Shown here: positions 8,396 through 18,573 of the stretch, piece by piece
How the letters are laid out: every line of letters begins with the position of its first letter
How positions within the stretch are numbered: the first letter of the stretch is position 1
NCBI RefSeq assembly: GCF_023822045.1
Contig: NZ_CP084712.1
Location: forward strand, 124,001-188,000
Origin: Sphingopyxis sp. USTB-05
GTDB taxonomy: Bacteria > Pseudomonadota > Alphaproteobacteria > Sphingomonadales > Sphingomonadaceae
Reading direction: 5' to 3'
DNA length: 64,000 nt
Program-made: the position numbers and the translations under genes
The notes under the pieces: model-generated
The model's input: only the letters and a program-made list of their open reading frames with translations
The model's database searches: none
Told to the model about the DNA's origin: nothing

Positions 8396-8695
8396 TCAGC
8401 TGGAGGCGGCGGGCGTCTGCGCCTCAAGGCGAACGTAGCAGGCCTGCGCCTCAGGCGCGGGGCCGCGGCGCAGGGGGATCGACAGCAGGCGGATCACCTC
8501 GATCCGTTCGCCGACGGGTAGCACCAGCGTCGCCCCGGCATGCACCGCGCACGACGAGCGCGTGATCCGCCGCCCATCTAGCCGGATATGCCCCGCCTCG
8601 ACCATCGCCTGCGCGACGCTGCGCGAGCGGGCGAAGCGCAGGAACCATAGCAGCTTGTCCAGCCGGATACTCCCTGCGGCGCCCGGACTCGCCAT
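8396..8695 (-). CDS. S4 domain RNA-binding protein (Hsp15-like)
   Basis: A 99-residue protein made almost entirely of an S4 domain: RLDKLLWFLRFARSR with the conserved Lys/Leu pattern and GHIRLDGRRI as the second half. It resembles Hsp15, which recognises stalled 50S subunits carrying peptidyl-tRNA. It is short for that family and lacks the basic C-terminal tail. The start codon overlaps the stop of the upstream helicase gene (TGATG), so the two are translationally coupled, which points to a shared role in RNA or ribosome maintenance. Confidence 0.85.
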   Translation of the reverse strand: MASPGAAGSIRLDKLLWFLRFARSRSVAQAMVEAGHIRLDGRRITRSSCAVHAGATLVLPVGERIEVIRLLSIPLRRGPAPEAQACYVRLEAQTPAASS

Positions 8696-11478
8696 CAGTC
8701 TTTGCGGGCGTCCGCGAGGAGCGCGGCGAGGCCCGCGAAGGGGCTGTTGGGCGAGGGGCCACGACGCGGCTGCCTCTCAGGACGATCGGGACGCGGTGGG
8801 CGCGGTCCATCGATCCTGGGCTTGTCCGGCTTGCCACGCTTGCCCTTTACCTGATGGGCAGGCGCGCGCCGGGCCTCGCCGTTCGCCGCGGGACGCTGCG
8901 GCGCGTCGGCATTCTTGCGATGCGGGTGCGGCTTCCGGCGCGGCCTTTTCTCGGGCTTGCGCAGCCCCGACCAGCGCCAGCGCTGGAGCGCGGGCTCGCC
9001 CACGGCGCGAAAGCCGAAGCTGCCGAGTAGCGCGCGGCGCGTTTCCTCGTCGAGCCCGAGCGAGGTCGCGAGGGCCGGGTCGATGATGAAGCCGGGGGGG
9101 AGGGCGGAGGGATGGCCTTCGCTGTCGTCATTGCCGTGGTCGTCGTGATGCTCGTCGCGCCCGGCGAGCGGTGCGGTCGGCGGCGCTGCGGCCTGCATTC
9201 GCGCGGCGTGCGCCTGGCGTGCGAGCTTTTCGGCCATGTCGATGCGCAGCCAGCCCGACGCGCAGCGGCGGAAGCCCGCGATCACCAATCCGGCGTGGCT
9301 GCCTGTTTTTTGCAGCACTGCGCCGTGCGGCGGCAGCGCGGGAACGGTCGCGCCTTGCTGTGCGGCGGTCAGCGCGGCGCGCCAGCGTACCGCCTCCGGC
9401 TTCAAGAGCAGCGGGTGGAACAGGTCGAGCGACCCGATCGTGAAGCCAAGCTTTCGCAGTTGGGGGCGTTCTTCGGGGGTAAGGGCGCTGAGCTGATCCT
9501 CGACGGCCGCGCGGCCGATCGTGCCGCTGTTGTCGGTGAGCGCCGCAAGCAGCGCCCGCACGCGCGGCGGGGTGAATAGGTCACCCGCCGCCTCGCCCAT
9601 CGCGGCAAGCGGCCCCGCATGACGCGCGAGCTGCGCGGCGACGAAGCGCTGCAACCGTTCGGAAATCGCCTGCACCTGATGAAGCTCGAGCCGCCGCAAC
9701 GAGGGGTCGATCTGGATCGCCGGCTGGACGAGCGTCGGCCCGCGCGCGAGCGTTGCAATGGCATGGCCATGCCAGGCAAGGCGCGGCACCGTCCCCGGTT
9801 CGGCGATCAGCGACAGCGCGCTGTCGTCACCCTCGGCAAGCGCGGTCGCGCGGCGCGCGAGTTCGGCGCGCAGATGTTTCTCGGCCGCCGCGAGCAGCAT
9901 GCGATGATCACTCGCCTTGGCCACCGGATCGACCTTGAACTGAAAGCCCTTCAGCGTGCCGATCGGCTCGCCGTCGACCGCGACGGTGCCATCGGCGCCG
10001 ACAGCGACCGGCAAGGCGGCGTCGCGCTGCCCCGCGTCGCGGAGCAACAGGGCGAGTCGCCGGTCGACGAAACGCTGCGCAAGCGCCGCGTGCAGCGCGT
10101 CGGACAATCGCGATTCGAGCGCCTGCGTCCGTTCGGTCCAGCCCGCCGCGCCCGCGATCCAGTCGCCGCGCTGTGCGATGAAGCAGAGTGTCCGCACCGC
10201 GGCGATGCGGCTCGCGAGTTGGTCGATATCGCCCTCGACGTCGCTCAGCCGGGCAAGGCGCCGCGCGAACCAGTCGGGGTCGATCATGCCGTCGCCGGTC
10301 GTGCGCCACTGCCACAGCTTGAACACGGTGCGGCTGTGATGCTCGGCGCCCAATTGCTCGAAATCGGGAAGCCCGCATACGTCCCACAGGCGCTGCACCG
10401 CGTCGAAATCGCCGCCGCGCGCGCGCACTTCCATATCGCCCGCCAGATGCTTGAGCACCGCGATATCGACCGCCTCCGGGGCTGTGCGAAGCATCGGCTG
10501 CGTCGGCGGCTGCGCAAGGTCGGACAGGAGCTGGTCGAGCGATCCGAAGCCCGGCGTCGGGTTGCGCCAGAACAGGCTTGGTAGTGGCGGGAAATGATGC
10601 CCCTCGATCGCCGCGATTTCCTCGGGCGTGAAGCCGCCTTGCGGCAGGCCGACGGTGCCGAAGCTGCCGTCCTGCTGGTGCCGCCCGGCACGGCCCGCGA
10701 TCTGCGCCATTTCAGAAATCGTCAGCCGCCGCAGGCGCCGTCCGTCGAATTTCTGCAGGCTAGCGAAGGCGACGTGCTGGACGTTCAGGTTCAGGCCCAT
10801 GCCGATCGCGTCGGTTGCAACGAGATAGTCGACCTCGCCCGCCTCGAACATCGCAACCTGGGCATTGCGCGTCCGCGGGCTGAGTGCGCCCATCACCACC
10901 GCCGCGCCCCCCGAAAAGCGGCGCAGCATTTCGGCGATCGCATACACCTCCTCGGCCGAGAAGGCGACGATCGCGGACCGCTTGGGCAGGCGCGACAGCT
11001 TCGACGATCCCGCATAGCTCAAGGTCGAAAAGCGGGGCCGGGTGATGATCTCGGCCTCGGGCACCAACCCCTTGACCAGTCCCCTTATGCTCGCCGAGCC
11101 CAGGATCATCGTTTCTTCGCGCCCGCGTGCGCGCAGCAGCCGGTCGGTGAAGACATGGCCGCGTTCGGGGTCGGCGCCCAGCTGCGCCTCGTCGATCCCG
11201 ACGAAGGCGACGTCGCGCTCGACGGGCAAAGCCTCCATCGTACCGAGCAGGTAGCGGGCATCGGGCGGGATGATTCGCTCTTCGCCGGTGACCAGCCCGA
11301 CCTGCGCCGGGCCCTTGATCGCGACCACCCGGTCGTAAACCTCGCGCGCCAGCAGGCGCAGCGGAAAGCCGATCATGCCGCTCGAATGGGCGGTCAGGCG
11401 CTCAACCGCCAAATGGGTTTTGCCGGTGTTGGTGGGGCCAAGGACAGCCTTGACCGGCTGGGAAGAGGAAGAGGTCAT
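8695..11478 (-). CDS. SUV3-like ATP-dependent RNA helicase
   Basis: A 927-residue superfamily-2 helicase. Walker A GPTNTGKT is at residues 14-21, the DEAQ-type box is in VGIDEAQLG, the SAT-like motif is in ILGSASIRG, and the C-terminal helicase motif is QIAGRAGRHQQDG. These match the mitochondrial SUV3 family, which works in RNA turnover. The last 90 residues are Arg/Lys/Pro rich and probably bind RNA. The start at 11478 places the P-loop near the N-terminus as in relatives; a longer form from 11604 is possible but begins with non-conserved residues. Coupled to the S4 gene downstream. Confidence 0.88.
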   Translation of the reverse strand: MTSSSSQPVKAVLGPTNTGKTHLAVERLTAHSSGMIGFPLRLLAREVYDRVVAIKGPAQVGLVTGEERIIPPDARYLLGTMEALPVERDVAFVGIDEAQLGADPERGHVFTDRLLRARGREETMILGSASIRGLVKGLVPEAEIITRPRFSTLSYAGSSKLSRLPKRSAIVAFSAEEVYAIAEMLRRFSGGAAVVMGALSPRTRNAQVAMFEAGEVDYLVATDAIGMGLNLNVQHVAFASLQKFDGRRLRRLTISEMAQIAGRAGRHQQDGSFGTVGLPQGGFTPEEIAAIEGHHFPPLPSLFWRNPTPGFGSLDQLLSDLAQPPTQPMLRTAPEAVDIAVLKHLAGDMEVRARGGDFDAVQRLWDVCGLPDFEQLGAEHHSRTVFKLWQWRTTGDGMIDPDWFARRLARLSDVEGDIDQLASRIAAVRTLCFIAQRGDWIAGAAGWTERTQALESRLSDALHAALAQRFVDRRLALLLRDAGQRDAALPVAVGADGTVAVDGEPIGTLKGFQFKVDPVAKASDHRMLLAAAEKHLRAELARRATALAEGDDSALSLIAEPGTVPRLAWHGHAIATLARGPTLVQPAIQIDPSLRRLELHQVQAISERLQRFVAAQLARHAGPLAAMGEAAGDLFTPPRVRALLAALTDNSGTIGRAAVEDQLSALTPEERPQLRKLGFTIGSLDLFHPLLLKPEAVRWRAALTAAQQGATVPALPPHGAVLQKTGSHAGLVIAGFRRCASGWLRIDMAEKLARQAHAARMQAAAPPTAPLAGRDEHHDDHGNDDSEGHPSALPPGFIIDPALATSLGLDEETRRALLGSFGFRAVGEPALQRWRWSGLRKPEKRPRRKPHPHRKNADAPQRPAANGEARRAPAHQVKGKRGKPDKPRIDGPRPPRPDRPERQPRRGPSPNSPFAGLAALLADARKD

Positions 11479-11722
11479 TTTCTTGAAAGCCACGCTGGCA
11501 TGCGCGGGGTCCACGCGCAACAGCCTATCGTCGAACCGCAGGGTGGAGGCCGATTTTTCCCGCAGTGTTGCATAATATCCCGACCCCGCCACGCCTCGCC
11601 GCAACGAACTGCGGCAAATCCGCCATTAAATTGACTTTAACGACCTTTCTTTACAGACAACGCCTCGAAAACATCATTCGGCGGCCGGGTGTAGGGTTTG
11701 GTTGCCGAGCGGGGGTTGCAAT

Positions 11723-13297
11723 TTGTTTCAGCGTCACGAACCGATCGCGGGGATGTCCGGCAACGCGGCCGCCCTCACGATGTCGCAGGCGATCCCGCTG
11801 CGGCGCGCCGATTCCGATGCCGAACCGCAGCTCGGCTGGCGCGACCGGCTGGCGCAGTTCGACCTCGTTCCCGACCTTGGCGACAATATCGGTTCGGCGG
11901 AGTGGTGGCGCGGTCTTGCGACATTAACCTTGCTCTGCGGAACGGCGATCGCGACCTTCCCCGGAATCCAGCCGTTCGAGATCGGGGGCACGCCTGCGCT
12001 CGATGCCGCCGATTTCAACGAAGCGCGTGCGCAGATGATCGTGCCGCTCGCGTTCGGCGGCGACACGGGGCGCCATATGGCGGCGACCGACGCGGTTCGC
12101 CCGCTGACGCAAACCCCCGAACGCCCGCAAATCGAGCTGACCGCCACGCTTGGCCGCGGTGACAGCTTCGCGCGCCTGCTCGAACGCTCGGGCGTCGGCA
12201 GCAGCGAGGCGCAGGCGCTCGCAAATCAGGTGTCGGGCGCGGTTCCGCTCGCCGATATCGCGCCGGGCACGCGCATCGACTTGATCCTTGGCCGCCGTGC
12301 CGCGCGGACCATGCCGCGCCCGGTAGAGGCGCTGGCCATGCGTGCGCGCTTCGACCTCCGCATCGAGATGGAGCGGCAGGGCGGCCAGCTGGTGATGCGC
12401 CGCATTCCGATCGCGGTCGACGCGACGCCGCTGCGCATCCGCGGCCGGGTCGGCGACAGCCTTTACCGTTCGGCGCGCGCCGCCGGGGCGCCGCCCGCGG
12501 CGATCCAGTCCTATCTGCGCGTCGTCGGCAAACAGATTTCGGTCGGCAGCGATATCCGCGCCGGCGATGAGTTCGACATCATCGTCGACCATCGCCGCGC
12601 CGAAACGGGTGAGAGCGAGACGGGCAAGCTGCTCTATGCCGGGCTGATCCGGGGCGGAAAATCAAAGCTTTCGATGCTCGAATGGAATGTCGACGGCCGG
12701 ACCCAATGGTTCGAGGCATCGGGGGTCGGCGAACAGCGCGGCGGGATGGCGCGGCCGACCAACGGACGCGTCACGTCGACCTTCGGCATGCGCCGCCACC
12801 CGATTCTCGGGTATAAGCGCATGCACAGCGGCATGGATTTCGGCGGCGGCTATGGCGCGCCGATCTATGCCGTCACCGACGGCATCGTGACGATTGCCGG
12901 TCGCCATGGCGGCTTCGGCAATTATGTGAAGCTCAACCATGGCAACGGGCTTGGCACAGGCTATGGCCATATGAGCCGCATCGCGGTGCGGCCCGGCCAG
13001 CGCGTCAATCGCGGGCAGGTGATCGGCTATATCGGCTCGACCGGCCTCTCGACTGGTCCGCACCTCCACTACGAACTCTATCGCAACGGCCGCGCGGTGA
13101 ACCCGTCGTCGGTGACTTTCGTTACCCGCGCGCTGCTCGAGGGCAAGGCGCTCGCCGATTTCCGCGCGCGCATTCGATCGCTGACGTCGATCGCGCCCGG
13201 CGCCGCGCTGACCCCGATCGCGCCGAAACAGGTCGAGGGACCGAAGCTCGGCAGCCTCGCCGACGTCGCCTCGAAACGCGCGGGCGACGGGATTTGA
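11723..13297 (+). CDS. M23 family metallopeptidase (LytM-type murein hydrolase), membrane anchored
   Basis: About 524 residues from a TTG at 11723, which has GGGGG eight bases upstream; an ATG at 11753 is the alternative. One membrane helix lies near residues 63-83 (LATLTLLCGTAIATFPG), then a LysM/OapA-like region, then the M23 domain with zinc ligands His368 and Asp372 in HSGMDFGGG and His449 in GPHLHYE. Such enzymes cut peptide crosslinks in peptidoglycan from the periplasm. A GC-rich hairpin lies just downstream. It is transcribed divergently from the helicase gene. Confidence 0.9.
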   Translation: MFQRHEPIAGMSGNAAALTMSQAIPLRRADSDAEPQLGWRDRLAQFDLVPDLGDNIGSAEWWRGLATLTLLCGTAIATFPGIQPFEIGGTPALDAADFNEARAQMIVPLAFGGDTGRHMAATDAVRPLTQTPERPQIELTATLGRGDSFARLLERSGVGSSEAQALANQVSGAVPLADIAPGTRIDLILGRRAARTMPRPVEALAMRARFDLRIEMERQGGQLVMRRIPIAVDATPLRIRGRVGDSLYRSARAAGAPPAAIQSYLRVVGKQISVGSDIRAGDEFDIIVDHRRAETGESETGKLLYAGLIRGGKSKLSMLEWNVDGRTQWFEASGVGEQRGGMARPTNGRVTSTFGMRRHPILGYKRMHSGMDFGGGYGAPIYAVTDGIVTIAGRHGGFGNYVKLNHGNGLGTGYGHMSRIAVRPGQRVNRGQVIGYIGSTGLSTGPHLHYELYRNGRAVNPSSVTFVTRALLEGKALADFRARIRSLTSIAPGAALTPIAPKQVEGPKLGSLADVASKRAGDGI

Positions 13298-14377
<1,080 letters not shown>

Positions 14378-14381
14378 CAAT

Positions 14382-16634
14382 ATGATCGCTTCCGCATCGC
14401 CGCGCCGCTGGCTGTTCGTGCTGACGATCCTCGTCGGCAGTTTCCTCCTCTTCCTCGTCCAGCCGATGGTCGCGCGCATGGTGCTGCCCAAGCTGGGCGG
14501 CGCGCCCGCGGTGTGGAACAGCGCGATGCTCGTCTATCAGGCGCTGCTGCTTGGCGGCTATGCCTATGCTCATTGGCTGGGCCGGTTCACTGTGCGGCGT
14601 CAGGCGACGATTCACCTCGCGCTATTTCTCGTCGCGGCGCTGTGGCTCCCGATCGGTATTGCGCAGATCGCGCCGCCCGGGCCAGGGCAGGAGGCGCTGT
14701 GGGTGCCCTTGCTTCTGCTTGCGTCGATCGGCCCCGTTTTCTTTGTGGTATCGGCGCAGGCGCCGCTGATGCAGCGCTGGTTCGCCGCCGACACGCGCGC
14801 AGGCGATCCCTATTATCTCTACGCGGCGTCGAACCTCGGCAGCTTTGCCGGCCTCATCAGCTATCCGGCGCTCGTCGAACCGACGATGCCGCTTGCGACG
14901 CAAAGCTGGGGCTGGACTGCGGGTTACGCGCTGCTCGTCCTGCTCGTCGCGGGCGCGGCTGCAGCGCGTTGGCAGGGCGGCGCCGAAGCCCATGCGGCGG
15001 CCACCGACGAACCGCGTCCGACGCTGCGGCGTCAGCTCCACTGGTTGCTGATCGCGGCGGTGCCGTCGGGGCTGATGCTGTCGACGACGACGCATCTCAC
15101 CACCGACATCGTCGCGATGCCCCTGCTCTGGGTGTTGCCGCTCGGCCTCTATCTCCTGAGCTTCGTGATCGCGTTTTCGACGATGGAGCGGCCGACGCAG
15201 ATCGTCACGCTGGTTGCGCCCGTCGTGCTGCTCGCGGTCGGCGGACTTGGGCTGCTCAGCTCGGGCGGCGGGTCGATGATGGTCGCGCTCGCCAGCCTCG
15301 CGATGCTGTTCGTCGTCGCGACCGCGCTCCACGGCTATCTCTATCATCTTCGGCCGGGGGCGCAGTATCTGACGCTTTTCTACCTCATCATGTCGGCAGG
15401 CGGCGTGCTCGGCGGGTTGTTCGCCGCGCTGTTCGCGCCGCTGATCTTCGATTGGGTGTATGAGCATCCGATCCTGATCCTCGCTGCGGGGGTGCTGTTG
15501 CCGCTCCCCGCGCTGCTCCCGTGGGACAAATGGTTGGGGCTCGAGGCGAAGACGGCGCGGATTACTGCGGCAGTTCTCGTCCTGATCGCCGCCTTCGGCG
15601 CCTGGCATATGGTCGGCGATTGGACCGGCCGGCTCGACGGCGCGACGACCTCGTGGGGCATCGCGATCTTCGTCATCGGCATCCTCGTCATCGGCTGGCG
15701 CTGGGCCTTTGTGCCCGTGCTCGGATTGCTCATGATCGGCGTCGGCGGCTGGGACACGATTCAGGAAAGCTTCACCGACGCGCGCGTCCGCAGCTATTTC
15801 GGCGTTTATACCGTCACCGACTATCCCCAGTCGAACCAGCGCCGCCTGGCGCATGGCACGACGCTCCACGGCCTCCAGCGCACCGACGCCGCGCACCGGC
15901 GCGATCCGACGACCTATTATGGTCATCAGTCGGGGGTCGGGCTGACGCTCGACAAGGCTGGGGCGCTCGCGGGACCGGGTGCGTCGATCGGCATCGTCGG
16001 GCTGGGGGCGGGCACGCTCGCCTGTTATCGCAAGCCTGGCCAGCATTGGACGATCTTCGAAATCGATCCGGTGATGGTCGATATTGCGCGCGATCCGTCC
16101 AAATTCACTTTCCTGTCGGATTGCGCGGGTGACACGCCGATCGTCATCGGCGACGCGCGGCTGCAACTCGCCAACCAACCCGCGGGGCGCTTCGACGTCA
16201 TCGTCATCGACGCCTTCTCGTCCGACGCGATCCCGCTGCACCTGCTGACCGAAGAGGCGATCGGCATCTATGCGCGCGCGATGAAGCCCGACGGCATATT
16301 GCTCATCCACATCTCGAACCGTTTCTTCGATCTGGAGCCGGTGCTGGCGGCGGAGGCGAAGGCGCGGGGCTGGACCAGTGCGATCCGCATGGACCCCGGC
16401 CCGATCGGCGACGAATATGGCGACCTCACCGGATCGAACTGGGTCGCGCTGACCGCGACGCCTGCCCGGATGCAACAATTGACCGGCGGCATTCGTCCGC
16501 GCAAGGACGCGATGGACCTCGATGCGTGGGTGCCGCTGGCGGCGCGTCCCGGTTTCGAGCGCTGGACCGACGATTATGCCTCGACGCTACCGGTGCTGAT
16601 CTGGAAGAATATCATCGGAGGCCGCGACGAATGA
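14382..16634 (+). CDS. Fused MFS-like membrane domain and spermidine synthase-like methyltransferase-fold protein
   Basis: A 750-residue two-part protein. Residues 1-470 hold about a dozen hydrophobic helices, beginning WLFVLTILVGSFLLFLVQPM, the conserved start of fused MFS/spermidine synthase proteins. The C-terminal third is a SpeE-like Rossmann domain: GIVGLGAGTLACY for nucleotide binding, an acidic end of strand two in FEIDPVMVDIA, and DAFSSDAIPLHLL holding the aspartate equivalent to the spermidine synthase base. Substrate and product are unknown. The stop codon overlaps the start of the next gene (ATGA), suggesting coupling with the carbonic anhydrase-like protein. Confidence 0.85.
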   Translation: MIASASPRRWLFVLTILVGSFLLFLVQPMVARMVLPKLGGAPAVWNSAMLVYQALLLGGYAYAHWLGRFTVRRQATIHLALFLVAALWLPIGIAQIAPPGPGQEALWVPLLLLASIGPVFFVVSAQAPLMQRWFAADTRAGDPYYLYAASNLGSFAGLISYPALVEPTMPLATQSWGWTAGYALLVLLVAGAAAARWQGGAEAHAAATDEPRPTLRRQLHWLLIAAVPSGLMLSTTTHLTTDIVAMPLLWVLPLGLYLLSFVIAFSTMERPTQIVTLVAPVVLLAVGGLGLLSSGGGSMMVALASLAMLFVVATALHGYLYHLRPGAQYLTLFYLIMSAGGVLGGLFAALFAPLIFDWVYEHPILILAAGVLLPLPALLPWDKWLGLEAKTARITAAVLVLIAAFGAWHMVGDWTGRLDGATTSWGIAIFVIGILVIGWRWAFVPVLGLLMIGVGGWDTIQESFTDARVRSYFGVYTVTDYPQSNQRRLAHGTTLHGLQRTDAAHRRDPTTYYGHQSGVGLTLDKAGALAGPGASIGIVGLGAGTLACYRKPGQHWTIFEIDPVMVDIARDPSKFTFLSDCAGDTPIVIGDARLQLANQPAGRFDVIVIDAFSSDAIPLHLLTEEAIGIYARAMKPDGILLIHISNRFFDLEPVLAAEAKARGWTSAIRMDPGPIGDEYGDLTGSNWVALTATPARMQQLTGGIRPRKDAMDLDAWVPLAARPGFERWTDDYASTLPVLIWKNIIGGRDE

Positions 16635-17185
16635 CCTATCAGGACGTCAGCATCATCAGCGTGAACGGCAAGACGCCGCAGATCGACCCCAGCGCCTTTA
16701 TCGCGCCGGGGTGCCGGATCATCGGCGACGTGACGATCGGGCCCGATGTCAGCATCTGGTATAATTGCGTGCTGCGCGCCGATGTCAGCCGCATCGTCGT
16801 CGGCGCGCGCTCGAACATCCAGGACGGCAGCGTCGTCCATTGCGACGGCCAGATGCCGCACCGCCCCGACGGCTTCCCGACGATCATCGGCGAGGATGTG
16901 CTGATCGGCCATATGGCGATGGTGCATGGCTGCACGCTGGCGGATCGCGCCTTCGTGGGCCTCAAGGCGACGGTGATGAACGGGTGCCGCATCGGCAGCG
17001 ACGCGATGCTCGCCGCGGGTGCGCTGCTGACCGAGAACAAGGAAATTCCGGGGCGTGAGCTATGGGCCGGATCGCCCGCGCGGCGCGTGCGCGAGATCGA
17101 CGATGCGCAGGCTGCGGGAATGCAGATGGGCGTCGCGCATTATGTGATGAACGGCCGCATGCACAAGGCGGCGATCGAGGGCTGA
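16631..17185 (+). CDS. Gamma carbonic anhydrase family protein (left-handed beta-helix)
   Basis: 184 residues in the PaaY/CaiE/YrdA group. Hexapeptide repeats form the left-handed beta-helix (GDVTIGPDVSIW, VVGARSNIQDG), and the zinc histidines are in VVHCDGQMPH and LIGHMAMVHGC. Such proteins are trimers, some with carbonic anhydrase activity, others of unknown role. The start at 16631 overlaps the stop of the fused MFS/SpeE gene by four bases. Confidence 0.9.
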   Translation: MTYQDVSIISVNGKTPQIDPSAFIAPGCRIIGDVTIGPDVSIWYNCVLRADVSRIVVGARSNIQDGSVVHCDGQMPHRPDGFPTIIGEDVLIGHMAMVHGCTLADRAFVGLKATVMNGCRIGSDAMLAAGALLTENKEIPGRELWAGSPARRVREIDDAQAAGMQMGVAHYVMNGRMHKAAIEG

Positions 17186-17196
17186 TGGCCCAAGAA

Positions 17197-17228
17197 AAAG
17201 GGCGCCCTGGTTTCCTGGGACGCCCTTT
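17197..17228. terminator. Terminator between convergent carbonic anhydrase-like and PuuD-like genes
   Basis: AAAGGGCG (17197-17204) pairs with CGCCCTTT (17221-17228), with a partly paired interior. The A-rich left side and T-rich right side suit termination from both directions. Confidence 0.75.
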
Positions 17229-17245
17229 CGACTAGCTTCGCTGAC

Positions 17246-17818
17246 TTAGCTGAAGTTCACCATCGCATAGAGCATCGGGATCGACAGCAAGGTGTTGGTC
17301 CGCGAAAAGATCATCGCGGTCTTTGCGGCCTTCGCCTTGGTCGCATCGTCGGCCTCGACGATGCCCAGCGCCTTCTTCTGGTTCGGCCAGATCACGAACC
17401 ACACGTTGAACGCCATGATCAGGCCCAGCCACATGCCGACGCCGATCAGCTTGTACGGGTCCTGGAGCCCCAGCGCGGGTGCCAGATATTTGGCGTGGCC
17501 GGCGATCGCGAGGCCGAGCAGCACGGTGACCAGCGCCGCCCAGCGGAACCAGAACAGCGCGGCGGGCGCGATATGCTTGCCGACGGCGGGTTTCAGTTCG
17601 GCCGGGATTTTCGGCATCGTCGGAATCTGGACGAAGTTGAAATAGTAAAGCAGGCCGATCCACAGCACGCCGAAGAAGGTGTGCAGCCAGCGCATGATCG
17701 CGTTGCCCGCCGCGACCCCATCCTCAAAATTCTGGCCGTTGAGGCAGAGCATCAGGATGATCGCAAGCACAAGGCCGGTGCCCAGTACGGCGTGCAGATT
17801 TCCGAAAAATTTGTCCAT
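17246..17818 (-). CDS. Urate hydroxylase PuuD-type membrane domain protein
   Basis: A 190-residue membrane protein with about four or five helices. It carries MRWLHTFFGVLWIGLLYYFNF, and MAFNVWFVIWPNQKKALG, which is characteristic of the urate-oxidase N-terminal domain of PuuD. Full PuuD proteins are about 400 residues and end in a cytochrome c domain that passes electrons to the respiratory chain. That domain and its CxxCH motif are absent here, so urate oxidation cannot be assumed. The gene stands alone between terminators and the yciB operon. Confidence 0.75.
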   Translation of the reverse strand: MDKFFGNLHAVLGTGLVLAIILMLCLNGQNFEDGVAAGNAIMRWLHTFFGVLWIGLLYYFNFVQIPTMPKIPAELKPAVGKHIAPAALFWFRWAALVTVLLGLAIAGHAKYLAPALGLQDPYKLIGVGMWLGLIMAFNVWFVIWPNQKKALGIVEADDATKAKAAKTAMIFSRTNTLLSIPMLYAMVNFS

Positions 17819-17901
17819 GGCAGTTCCCCCTATTTTGTCGCGGCGCCCGCGTGCGACCCGGTGCCGGTGACGCAGCTATGCCAGTCCGAGAGGGAAATGC
17901 A

Positions 17902-18573
17902 TCAATTTTTGTCGGTTGCAGGCTCTTCCGGCACCGCGAGCCCGTTCTTGAGCATCACAGGAACCTGGCTGAAAGTGAAGAGGAAGGAGAGGGCGGTGAC
18001 GCCCCAGACCTTGATCGTCAGCCACAGATCGAAGCTCATCTGCTTCGCCTGGATCAGCTCGTACATCACATGATTGGCGATGCCGAGCGCGGCAAAGAAT
18101 ATCCCCCAGTTGCGCGAGAGCAACAGCCAGCCGCGGTCGGTCAGCCCCTCGAGCGCCGATTGCAGCAGATATTTGAGCATCGGTTTTTTGAACCACACGC
18201 CGCCGAGCAGCAGCACGGCGAAGGCGGCATAGATGATCGTCGGCTTCATCACGATGAAACGCTCGTCGTGAAACCAGATCGTCAGCGCGCCGAAACCGAG
18301 GACGAGGATGCTCGACATCCACAGCATCGGCGAAATCTTGCCGAGCTTCCATTTCGACACGATCATCGCAATGACGATCGCGATCATGAACGCCACCGTG
18401 CCCTTGATCGCCGCAGTCGTCGCGGCGAACCCGCCTTCACCGCCGGACGAGAATTTATAGGCAAGGAAGAAGACGAGCAAAGGCCCGAAATCGATGACGA
18501 AGTTGAGCCATCCATGCTTTGCCGGCGGCGGTGCCGGGACGGCTTCGGGGCCAGAGGGAAGCACGTCGCTCAT
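17902..18573 (-). CDS. yciB: Inner-membrane septation protein YciB/IspZ family
   Basis: A 223-residue membrane protein with five or six helices. The YciB landmarks are LNFVIDFGPLLVFFLAYK, WFKKPMLKYLLQSAL and the helix ANHVMYELI. YciB homologues affect cell-envelope integrity and septation; the molecular activity is not settled. The start overlaps the ftsY stop by four bases, making it the last gene of the dapF-mtaB-ftsY-yciB operon. Confidence 0.92.
   Translation of the reverse strand: MSDVLPSGPEAVPAPPPAKHGWLNFVIDFGPLLVFFLAYKFSSGGEGGFAATTAAIKGTVAFMIAIVIAMIVSKWKLGKISPMLWMSSILVLGFGALTIWFHDERFIVMKPTIIYAAFAVLLLGGVWFKKPMLKYLLQSALEGLTDRGWLLLSRNWGIFFAALGIANHVMYELIQAKQMSFDLWLTIKVWGVTALSFLFTFSQVPVMLKNGLAVPEEPATDKN

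Noticed and set aside
8391..8460. tRNA-like start (AATAGCTCAGCTGG) near the S4 gene
   Set aside because: The D-arm-like string is not followed by a matching anticodon arm, T arm or acceptor pairing, and it overlaps the S4 coding sequence.
14622..16478. A 618-codon minus-strand frame opposite the fused MFS/spermidine synthase gene
   Set aside because: It is rich in Arg, Asp and Gln without recognisable motifs and mirrors a well-supported membrane protein gene.
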